Assembly (NCBI RefSeq): GCF_015767275.1
Contig: NZ_JADWMY010000008.1
Coordinates: forward strand, 221,875-285,874
Source of the DNA: Herbaspirillum sp. AP02
Lineage (GTDB): Bacteria; Pseudomonadota; Gammaproteobacteria; Burkholderiales; Burkholderiaceae_D
Direction: 5' to 3'
Length of the DNA stretch: 64,000 nucleotides
Of the stretch, positions 45,432 through 52,956 are shown one piece after another (the stretch's first letter is position 1; every line of letters starts with the position of its first letter). The notes below the pieces were generated by a model that was not told where the DNA came from, searched no databases, and saw nothing but the letters and a program-made list of their open reading frames with translations. Made by a program: the position numbers and the translations under genes.

Positions 45432-48194
45432 CTATTGCCAGCCATACCGCCGTGCATACCAGCCCTTCATGGCCTGGATCAGCACTGCATAGGCCACCAG
45501 GATCGCCACCAGCCACGGGAAGTAGGACAGCGGCAGCGCTTCCAGCTTGAAGTAGTGCGCCAGCGACGTCATCGGGATGGCGATGCCGATGGCCATGATC
45601 ACCAGCGTCATTCCCATCAGCGGCCAGGAGGCGCGGCTCTGGAAGAAGGGGATGCGGCGGGTACGGATCATGTGCACGATCAGGGTCTGCGAAAGCAGGC
45701 CTTCGATGAACCAGCCGGACTGGAACAGGGTCTGGTGTTCCGGCGAGCTGGCACCGAAGACGAACCACATCAGCGCGAAGGTGCTGATGTCGAAGATGGA
45801 GCTGATCGGGCCGAAGAAGACCATGAAGCGACCGATGTCGCCGGCATCCCAGCGCTGCGGCTTTTCCAGGAATTCCTTGTCGACGTTGTCGAAGGGGATC
45901 GAGATCTGTGAAACGTCGTACAGCAGGTTTTGCACCAGCAGATGCAAGGGCAGCATCGGCAGGAAGGGTAGGAAGGCGCTGGCGATCAATACCGAGAAGA
46001 CATTGCCGAAGTTGGAACTGGCCGTCATCTTGATGTATTTCAGCATGTTGGCGAAGGTCTTGCGGCCTTCCAGCACGCCTTCTTCCAATACCATCAGGCT
46101 CTTTTCCAGCAGGATCAGGTCGGCCGCTTCCTTGGCGATATCGACGGCAGTATCGACCGAGATGCCGATGTCGGCCGCGCGCAGGGCCGGGGCGTCGTTG
46201 ATGCCGTCGCCCATGAAGCCGACCACGTGACCACGGTCATGCAGCACGCGCACGATGCGCTCCTTGTGGGCCGGCGAGAGCTTGGCGAAGACGGTCACGG
46301 TTTCCACCGCTTCCGACAATTCGGCGTCGCTCATCTTTTCCACATAGGATCCCAGCAGCATGCCCTTGACCTCCAGTCCGACCTCGCGACAGATCTTGGC
46401 GGTCACCAGTTCGTTGTCGCCGGTGAGGATCTTGACCTTCACGCCATGGGCGCGCAGTGCGGCCAGCGCCGGTGCGGTGGATTCCTTGGGCGGGTCGAGG
46501 AAGGCGATGTAGCCGATCAGGACCAGCTCCGATTCATCGGCCAGGCTGTAGACCTCCTTGGTCGGCGGCAGCTCGCGGGCGGCCACGCCGACCACGCGCA
46601 GGCCTTCGGCGTTGAGGCTGCCGGTGGTGGCCCGGATTTCCTCCAGCAGTCCGGCCGTCAGCGGTACGATCTGGCCGTTCACGCGGGCGTGCGAGCAGAC
46701 CGAGACGATCTCTTCCACCGCGCCCTTGCAGATCAGCTCATGGTGGTCTTCGCGCTCGGACACCACCACCGACATGCGGCGGCGCTGGAAGTCGAAGGGG
46801 ATTTCATCGACCTTGCGATAGGCCGAGGCGATCGACATCTCGCGCTGCAGTTCGGCGTGTTCCAGCACGGCCACGTCCAGCAGGTTCTTCAGGCCGGTCT
46901 GGTAGTAGCTGTTGAGGTAGGCGTACTGCAGCACTTCGTCATCGGGCTCGCCGTGGATGTCGGTGTGGCGTTCCAGGAAGATCTTGTCCTGGGTCAGGGT
47001 GCCGGTCTTGTCGGTACACAGTACGTCCATGGCGCCGAAGTTCTGGATGGCGTCGAGCCGCTTGACGATCACCTTCTTGCGCGACAGCGCCACTGCGCCC
47101 TTGGCCAGGGTCGAGGTCACGATCATGGGTAGCATCTCGGGGGTGAGGCCCACGGCCACCGACAGGCCGAACAGGAAGGCTTCGACCCAGTCACCCTTGG
47201 TGAACCCGTTGATGAAGAACACCACCGGCGTCATCACCAGCATGAAGCGGATCAGCAACCAGCTGACCTTGTTCACGCCCGCCTGGAAGGCAGTGGGAGT
47301 GCGGTCGGTGGCGGTGACGCGTTCGGCCAGGGCGCCGAAATAGGTGCGCTTGCCGGTGGTCAGAACCACGCCGCTGGCCGAGCCGCTGACCACGTTGGTC
47401 CCCATGAAGCAGAGATTGTCCAGCTCCAGCGGGCTGCTGGTGTTGAGGTTGCTGGGGGTGACGAACTTTTCCACCGGCAGCGATTCGCCGGTCATTGCGG
47501 CCTGGCTGACGAACAGGTCCTTGGCCGACAGCAGGCGCAGGTCGGCCGGGATCATGTCGCCGGCCGAGAGCAGCACGATGTCGCCCGGCACCAGATTGCG
47601 GATCGGCACCTCGACGCGACGCGCGCCCTTGGGATGCAGGGTCACGTCGAAGTAGCGCTGGGCTTCGGCGGCGATCTCTTCGACCTGGTCGTGGCGCATC
47701 ACCGTGGCGGTGTTGCTGACCATGGCCTTGAGCTTGTCGGCGGCGGTGTTGGAGCGGGCTTCCTGGGCGAAGCGCAGCAGCGTGGAGACCACGACCATGG
47801 TACCGATGACGGTGGCCGCCTTCATGTCCTCGGTGTAGAAGGACACGGCCGCCAGCAGGGTCAGCAGCAGGTTGAAGGGGTTCTTGTAGCAGTGCCACAG
47901 GTGGACCGGCCAGGTCAGCGGCTTTTCGTGTTCGACTTCATTGGGGCCGCTGTGGACGCGGATGGCGTCGGCCTCGGATTCGGTGAGACCGTCGGGCCGC
48001 GACTGTAGGCGCTGCAGCAGGACTTGCGCCTGGCTGCGGGAGGCTTCGCTCAATTGCTCGGCCAGGGTTTGCGGGACTTCGCGGGTGACCGGGGCGCTGC
48101 GGAACATGTCCATGCCCAGGCGGCGGAAGTGGCGATCCATGCCGCGTGCGCGGATGAAGCTGGCAAAGGTTTCTTTCAGCAGGTTCAGATTCAT
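45432..48194 (-). CDS. mgtA: Magnesium-translocating P-type ATPase MgtA/MgtB
   Basis: This 920-residue P3B-type ATPase imports Mg2+ across the inner membrane. Landmarks in order: an N-terminal cytoplasmic segment, the actuator motif AAMTGESLPVEKF, the phosphorylated Asp in DVLCTDKTGTLTQDK (about residue 390), KGAVEEIVSVC in the nucleotide-binding domain, the hinge GFMGDGINDAPALRAADIGIS, and a C-terminal bundle of helices. The start MNLNLLKETFASF at 48194 is the usual N-terminus. The frame runs open to 48614, but that upstream part is leader. The long leader with a hairpin near the start codon and a PhoP-like repeat (48705-48721) suggests Mg2+-dependent control. Confidence 0.95.
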   Translation of the reverse strand: MNLNLLKETFASFIRARGMDRHFRRLGMDMFRSAPVTREVPQTLAEQLSEASRSQAQVLLQRLQSRPDGLTESEADAIRVHSGPNEVEHEKPLTWPVHLWHCYKNPFNLLLTLLAAVSFYTEDMKAATVIGTMVVVSTLLRFAQEARSNTAADKLKAMVSNTATVMRHDQVEEIAAEAQRYFDVTLHPKGARRVEVPIRNLVPGDIVLLSAGDMIPADLRLLSAKDLFVSQAAMTGESLPVEKFVTPSNLNTSSPLELDNLCFMGTNVVSGSASGVVLTTGKRTYFGALAERVTATDRTPTAFQAGVNKVSWLLIRFMLVMTPVVFFINGFTKGDWVEAFLFGLSVAVGLTPEMLPMIVTSTLAKGAVALSRKKVIVKRLDAIQNFGAMDVLCTDKTGTLTQDKIFLERHTDIHGEPDDEVLQYAYLNSYYQTGLKNLLDVAVLEHAELQREMSIASAYRKVDEIPFDFQRRRMSVVVSEREDHHELICKGAVEEIVSVCSHARVNGQIVPLTAGLLEEIRATTGSLNAEGLRVVGVAARELPPTKEVYSLADESELVLIGYIAFLDPPKESTAPALAALRAHGVKVKILTGDNELVTAKICREVGLEVKGMLLGSYVEKMSDAELSEAVETVTVFAKLSPAHKERIVRVLHDRGHVVGFMGDGINDAPALRAADIGISVDTAVDIAKEAADLILLEKSLMVLEEGVLEGRKTFANMLKYIKMTASSNFGNVFSVLIASAFLPFLPMLPLHLLVQNLLYDVSQISIPFDNVDKEFLEKPQRWDAGDIGRFMVFFGPISSIFDISTFALMWFVFGASSPEHQTLFQSGWFIEGLLSQTLIVHMIRTRRIPFFQSRASWPLMGMTLVIMAIGIAIPMTSLAHYFKLEALPLSYFPWLVAILVAYAVLIQAMKGWYARRYGWQ

Positions 48195-48704
48195 GACGTG
48201 CTTCTTTTCTTGTTGGTCTTCGTCCCGGGGACGAAGGATGTGCATCGCACCGGCAAGCGCTTGGACTTGCCGGCCTCGGATCAGCGCCGTGGCCGGTCCC
48301 CGCCAGCGAGGGCGCGGGCGAGCGGGCAGGGCGCGCTGGGTCTTCGCGTATTCATGGAATGTGTGCAGCCTCCGCCTGGTTGAGCGGAGCCCCGTCATCG
48401 GCGCCTGATGGCGCAAGCAGAGCAGGCCGCGCATGGCGATGGGCCAGGCGGGCGTGCATGCGGCAGGCGGCAGGCAAAGGCCAGCCCGGCGCAGCGCAGG
48501 GCTGGCAAGGCGTGGTGATGCATGCGTTATGCCGCCGTGTCTGCGGCGGTCGATCGTCGATCTGTCGTTGTGAGGGAATATCGCTGTCGCCAGGGCGCTG
48601 GGGAAACCCGTCAAACAGGCTGCGCGCTACCGACATGAGATGCCGTCATCTGCCTTGTGCAAGATGACGACAGGAAGAAGTCCTGCTGAAATCCTTGCTG
48701 AGGC
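48195..48704 (-). promoter_or_regulatory. Long 5' leader of mgtA
   Basis: About 500 bases separate the PhoP-box-like repeat from the mgtA start and hold no convincing gene. Close to the start codon (48218-48236) CTTCGTCC and GGACGAAG form an 8-base stem with a 3-base loop. A 94-codon frame at 48352-48636 with many prolines (PQRPGD, DRPPQ, PGWPLP) could be a leader peptide, but it has no strong ribosome-binding site. MgtA leaders in enterobacteria sense Mg2+ and proline; similarity here is only in arrangement. Confidence 0.4.
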
Positions 48705-48721
48705 TTAACCCGGAATTAACC
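48705..48721 (-). promoter_or_regulatory. PhoP-box-like direct repeat upstream of mgtA
   Basis: On the minus strand GGTTAA-N5-GGTTAA is a perfect direct repeat with the spacing of the PhoP box, whose consensus half-site is (G/T)GTTTA. It points toward mgtA. No clear -10 follows at the ideal distance, so support is from the repeat and the target gene only. Confidence 0.4.
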
Positions 48722-49057
48722 GGCAACAACTGTCACCCGAACAAGTGCCCATGAGAGGGACTCCAGAAAATGAGAACGGGCGAATTTTACGCCCGCGCAG
48801 AAAACAGGGTCAAGCCAAATCGCCCGATCTTGCCAAAAATTTGTGCATGTGCAACAGCTGTGGTGCAGGTTGTCAGTCCTTTGTCAGGGCCGCCCGACGG
48901 GCATCTCCGGGCCATGCCTGCGCTGCTGTGCAGCACCGATTGTTCCTGACCTCGCCTTGTCTTCCATGGTGTGCGACCTATACTCGAAAAGAGGCAAGCC
49001 CCATCAAGAGTACGCGCACCACGCGCAAGACCAAGAAACTCGACCAGGAGACGCATC
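48722..49057. other. Intergenic region upstream of the small membrane protein
   Basis: These 336 bases contain no recognised gene. Frames across it (for example 48745-49329 and 48787-49086 on the other strand) look like random translation. The sequence near 48960-48980 has TATACT at 48977-48982 that could be a -10 for the small gene at 49058. Confidence 0.35.
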
Positions 49058-49240
49058 ATGCCCAACCTCATCATGAACAACCTCATGTTCTTCCTCCCGA
49101 TGGCCCTGGCGGGCTTGTTGTTGTGCGGGGAGGTCCCGGTGGGGTCACGGATGGTCCGAACCAGTTTGAGAGCAGTGGGCGCGGTATTTGGCGCGCTGCT
49201 CGCGCTTTTAGTACTGGAGGCACTGCCAGTGCTAATTTAG
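49058..49240 (+). CDS. Small hydrophobic membrane protein (60 residues)
   Basis: The frame MPNLIMNNLMFFLPMALAGL encodes 60 residues with two hydrophobic helices (about 7-25 and 39-58) joined by a short loop with two Arg residues. A good AGGAG lies seven bases before ATG 49058. The reading frame continues upstream to 48971, but that part is Arg-rich and not supported. No family is recognised. The stop is embedded in a GC hairpin at 49239-49260. It may be a small stress-related membrane protein; its place beside mgtA could be chance. Confidence 0.5.
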   Translation: MPNLIMNNLMFFLPMALAGLLLCGEVPVGSRMVRTSLRAVGAVFGALLALLVLEALPVLI

Positions 49241-49262
49241 CGGGCTTTCTACGGCCCGCTTT
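49239..49262 (+). terminator. Hairpin at the end of the small membrane gene
   Basis: AGCGGGC and GCCCGCT pair around eight bases right at the stop codon, followed by TTT only weakly. It is a possible terminator. The rest of 49263-49513 holds nothing I can identify. Confidence 0.4.
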
Positions 49263-49513
49263 GCCGCTCGTTGCGGCAATGGCCGGGGCATCGGTGCAGG
49301 CATTTCCAGGGAACCAGCCTATTCTTTGAGTTTGCCGATCGCCCCGCCTTGATTTCCCTAGGTCGATGTTTTCACAGTGGTCTCGTGGCGGCCCCGAAAA
49401 CATCGGCCTTTTTTGCGTCTGCTTTTCCTCGTCTGCCTGTGCGCTCTGGCAGATCATCCCCGGGCTTTTTCATCGTCTTCCCCGTTCTCCCCATCATCGC
49501 CGATGGCAGCTGT

Positions 49514-50719
49514 TCAGGGCGTTCCGTTCTTGCGCGCCAGGCTGGCATCCCACACCACCAGTCGATCACGTCCACTTTCCTTGGCGCAGTACATGGCATG
49601 GTCGGCGCGCTGCAACCAGACGAAGTGGGCTTCCATGTCCGCCGAGAAGGGCACCAGGCCGGCGCTGACGGTGCAACCATATAAATTGTTTGCTTCATCG
49701 GCGCTGCGTGCCGCCTCGACCAGGCGCTGCGAGAGCCGCAGCGCTTCGACGGGTGCGATGTCACGCAGGATGACCACGAATTCCTCGCCACCATAGCGGC
49801 CGATAAGATCATCTGCGCGTAGTGCGCCACGCAGCAGGCGTGAGAAATTGCGCAGCACCTCGTCGCCGGTCAGGTGACCATGGGTATCGTTGATGCTCTT
49901 GAAGTGGTCCAGATCCAGCAACAGCAGAAAGGCCTGGTGGGAACTGCTTGGCCCCTGGCTGCGCTGTTCGAATTCCGCGATCAGCAGGCTTTCCCAGTAA
50001 CGCCGATTGAACAGTCGGGTCAGGCCATCGGTCTGGCTGACGATCTCGAACTCGCGTGAGCGCTCGGCCAGCTTTTTGGACATCTCATAGGTGGATTTGC
50101 CCAGCGCGAGCGGATACAGCGCCATCATCGGCAGGCAGGCGAGGATGGTGGCCAGGTCGGACTGTGGCAGGAAGCGCGCATCCAGCAGCCACCAGCCCAG
50201 CAGGCAGGCCACGATGCTGGCATACAGCCCGCGCATGAAGAGCCGCAGCCCTCCGGCGGCGATATTGTCCATCGACAGCATGGAGATGATGACCGCACTG
50301 GGTACCAGGTTGCCGTTGAGGGCAGCGATCCAGAAGCCCCCGATGGCGGCATCGATGACCAGGTTGCGCCGCTCGGCGCGATACGGGACGGCGCTTTTCA
50401 GCGCCCAGTGGCGTGCCATGTGCGGCCACAGGTAGCCGTGGCCGAACAGCGCCAGCCAGAGCGGCCAGGTCACCGGATTCTGCAGGAAGCCGGCTGCCAC
50501 GCAAAAGAAACCGACCCCCAGACCGATGACCCGCAAGCGATAGATCCGCTGTACGAAGCGCACTCCCTTGCCGATCAAGGCTTCCGGCGGCATGTCGTCG
50601 GCCCGGCCCGGGCGCTGGCGGTAAAGTGCCACCGGGTCGATCAGCTCGCGTAGCGCCCGCAGCAGCGCTGGCCGTGAGCGCGATCTGGTGCGCTGCTCGT
50701 TGTTGGAACGGGATGGCAT
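49514..50719 (-). CDS. Diguanylate cyclase with MASE2 membrane domain
   Basis: This protein of about 401 residues resembles AdrA/DgcC. The N-terminal MASE2-type region (about residues 50-200) has four to six hydrophobic segments. The C-terminal GGDEF domain has DGLTRLFNRRYW, LLLLDLDHFKSINDTHGH and the intact active site GGEEF, so it should make cyclic di-GMP. An inhibitory RADD I-site stands five residues before GGEEF, implying product feedback. The start is uncertain: ATG 50719 is chosen, but 50764 in the same frame is possible. It is convergent with the small membrane gene. Confidence 0.88.
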   Translation of the reverse strand: MPSRSNNEQRTRSRSRPALLRALRELIDPVALYRQRPGRADDMPPEALIGKGVRFVQRIYRLRVIGLGVGFFCVAAGFLQNPVTWPLWLALFGHGYLWPHMARHWALKSAVPYRAERRNLVIDAAIGGFWIAALNGNLVPSAVIISMLSMDNIAAGGLRLFMRGLYASIVACLLGWWLLDARFLPQSDLATILACLPMMALYPLALGKSTYEMSKKLAERSREFEIVSQTDGLTRLFNRRYWESLLIAEFEQRSQGPSSSHQAFLLLLDLDHFKSINDTHGHLTGDEVLRNFSRLLRGALRADDLIGRYGGEEFVVILRDIAPVEALRLSQRLVEAARSADEANNLYGCTVSAGLVPFSADMEAHFVWLQRADHAMYCAKESGRDRLVVWDASLARKNGTP

Positions 50720-51029
50720 GATGTGCTGGTGTTCTTTCGATCCGGTCCACTCGGGGCTGGCCATCAGGCGTAATTGCAGGGCCAGTGCGATGACGTACGT
50801 ACCGATTCAAAAAAGGGGTGCGCAAGCGTAACCCCACTATCACATTGCAGGCAAGTCTGGATCGGCCCGGCGTGCGCGAGCCTTGATCTGGAACAGGGCG
50901 GGAACCCTTGCCGAGGTCCGTTTGTCAGTGGGGTGGCAGTGTCGCACGGCGGTGTGACGCCGTGATGCCCCGATGCAGCAGGGTTGATCCCGGCCACTCC
51001 CGTCGGCGCAAGCGACATTGTCGATCCCC

Positions 51030-51035
51030 TATAAT
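51030..51035 (+). promoter_or_regulatory. -10 element of dacB
   Basis: TATAAT lies 26 bases ahead of the dacB start codon; no consensus -35 is present at 17 bases. It lies in the 300-base gap between the divergent diguanylate cyclase and dacB genes, where nothing else is apparent. Confidence 0.45.
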
Positions 51036-51061
51036 GCCTGCTTCCCGTCGACCCGCTGATC

Positions 51062-52507
51062 ATGTTCCGTCTCTCTTCTCCTGCGCTGCGCCGCCTCTCC
51101 CTGTCGTCCTTCACGCTGGCCATCGCGCTGCTGGCCCCCGCTTCCGCGGTCTTCGCGCAGGGCCTGCCGCCACCGGTGGTGGGCGCGCTGCGCGTGGCGC
51201 ATATCCCGCAGCAGAACACCGGCGTGGTGGTGGTCGATGCCGAGAGCGGCAAGCGCCTGCTGGCATCCAGCAATGTCGGCCAGCCTTTCAATCCTGCCTC
51301 GGTCATGAAGCTGGTGACCACCGATGCCGCGCTGGAGATGCTGGGGCCGACCTTCACCTGGAAGACCCAGGCCTACATCGATGGCAGTCTCGCCGGTGGC
51401 CTGCTCAATGGCGACCTGATCCTCAAGGGCGGTGGTGATCCCAAGCTGGTGCTGGAGAATTTCTGGCTGTTCCTGCGCCAGTTGCGCGCGCGCGGCATCA
51501 AGGACATCCGCGGCAACCTGGTGCTGGACCGTAGCTATTTTGCCGAGTCCAGCTATGATCCCTCGCAGTTCGATGGCGATCCGCAGAAGCCCTACAACGC
51601 CGGCCCCGATGCCTTGCTGCTGAACTACCGCACCCAGGCCTTCCGCTTCGAGCCGGATGCCGCCGCCGGCGTGGTCAACGTCAGCATGGACCCGCCCATG
51701 GCCGGTTTCACCATCACTCCGCCGCGCCTGTCGCAGGAGCCTTGCGGTGACTGGCAGGGCAAGCTGATGCTCAACAACGACCTCAATGGTGCCAGTTTTG
51801 GCGGCACCTATGCCGCCGATTGCGGCCCCCGGGTGTGGTACGTGCATCCCTATCGCATGAACAATGCGCAGTATGTCGGCGCCAGTTTTGTCCAGATGTG
51901 GACCGAGCTGGGCGGCAGTTTTTCCGGGCGCGTGGTCAACGGGGTGGTTACCCCCTCGGCGCGGCTGATGGTGGAGGTGCAGTCGCCGACGCTGCCGGAA
52001 GTCATCCGCGACATCAACAAGTACAGCAACAACGTCATGGCGCGCCAGGTGCTGCTCACGCTGGGCGCCGAGATGACCGGGCAGCCAGGCGATACTGTCA
52101 ATGCGGCGCGTGCCGTACGCGGCTGGCTCAACGACAAGGGTATCGATACCAGCGGCCTGGCCATCGAGAATGGCGCCGGCCTGTCGCGGGTGGAACGCGT
52201 CACGCCCTCGCTACTGGCCAGCGTGCTGGTGCAGGCCTATCGCTCGCCATTGATGCCGGAATTCGTTTCCTCGTTGCCGCTGGTGGGCTATGACGGCACC
52301 ATGCGCCGGCGCCTGAAGACGCAGAGCGTGGCCGGCCAGGCCCACATCAAGACCGGCACCTTGAACGATGTGCGCTCGATTGCCGGCTACGTGCAGGCCG
52401 CCTCGGGCAAGACCTATGTGGTGGTGTTTCTGATCAACCACGCCGCCGCCCCCAATGGGCAGAAGGCGCAGGATGCCTTGCTGCAGTGGGTGTACGAGAA
52501 TGGCTAG
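51062..52507 (+). CDS. dacB: D-alanyl-D-alanine carboxypeptidase/endopeptidase (PBP4)
   Basis: This 481-residue peptidase of family S13 trims or cuts peptidoglycan cross-links in the periplasm. It has a signal peptide (cleavage after VFA near residue 32). The penicillin-binding motifs are SVMK in FNPASVMKLVTTDAAL (about residue 82), SNN in INKYSNNVMARQ (about 320), and KTG in AHIKTGTLNDVRS (about 430). The large insert between the first two motifs, typical of PBP4, is present. The start is 26 bases after a TATAAT. A strong terminator follows at 52552-52584. Confidence 0.95.
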   Translation: MFRLSSPALRRLSLSSFTLAIALLAPASAVFAQGLPPPVVGALRVAHIPQQNTGVVVVDAESGKRLLASSNVGQPFNPASVMKLVTTDAALEMLGPTFTWKTQAYIDGSLAGGLLNGDLILKGGGDPKLVLENFWLFLRQLRARGIKDIRGNLVLDRSYFAESSYDPSQFDGDPQKPYNAGPDALLLNYRTQAFRFEPDAAAGVVNVSMDPPMAGFTITPPRLSQEPCGDWQGKLMLNNDLNGASFGGTYAADCGPRVWYVHPYRMNNAQYVGASFVQMWTELGGSFSGRVVNGVVTPSARLMVEVQSPTLPEVIRDINKYSNNVMARQVLLTLGAEMTGQPGDTVNAARAVRGWLNDKGIDTSGLAIENGAGLSRVERVTPSLLASVLVQAYRSPLMPEFVSSLPLVGYDGTMRRRLKTQSVAGQAHIKTGTLNDVRSIAGYVQAASGKTYVVVFLINHAAAPNGQKAQDALLQWVYENG

Positions 52508-52551
52508 GGCCTGTCGTCGCTGATTCCCTCAAGTAGTACCGAAGCTACGCG

Positions 52552-52584
52552 CCGCTGATTCGTCTGAATCAGCGGTTTTTTTTT
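52552..52584 (+). terminator. Rho-independent terminator after dacB
   Basis: CCGCTGATTC and GAATCAGCGG form a perfect 10-base stem with loop GTCT, followed by nine T residues. It isolates the secretion locus downstream from dacB read-through. Confidence 0.93.
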
Positions 52585-52844
52585 GATTACGCCCGACCCG
52601 ACGGACAACACGGCGTCCGTTTTCTGCCCCCTCATTGACCCCTCGTCCATCGCCCCCGGTCCGTCGGAATTGGTCAGCCAATTCGATACTTCACTGGGCA
52701 TCATGACCCTTTGAGGAATCACTACACGATTGCTGTAGCCCGCATGCGGTGGCAGTCATACGCGTCTTTAGCTTCACTTCTTCCTTCTTTTGCGTGGATG
52801 ACGGCGAGCATCGTCCCGATCGCAGCCTTGTTCCAAGGAACGAT

Positions 52845-52863
52845 GTAAATGATTCTTATTATT
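52845..52863 (+). promoter_or_regulatory. Candidate Fur box upstream of the type I secretion genes
   Basis: GTAAATGATTCTTATTATT agrees with the 19-base Fur consensus at 13 of 19 positions by my count and stands in a short AT-rich tract (52841-52870) about 94 bases before the exporter start. It would make the locus iron-repressed. The rest of the gap 52585-52956 holds no gene that I can support. Confidence 0.4.
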
Positions 52864-52956
52864 GATATTGTCATCCGAGCCATGTGGCGCACGACCATCC
52901 CGTTCAAACATCGATCAATGTGGGGCTGCTGAATGAATGGAGCACGAGGACAAGAC

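Noticed and set aside
48352..48636. 94-codon Pro-containing frame in the mgtA leader as a gene
   Set aside because: No good ribosome-binding site and no conservation evidence; kept only as a possible leader peptide within the leader entry.
52933..52956. ATG 52933 as start of the exporter
   Set aside because: ATG 52957 has the better-spaced GAGGA and a normal C39-like N-terminus.
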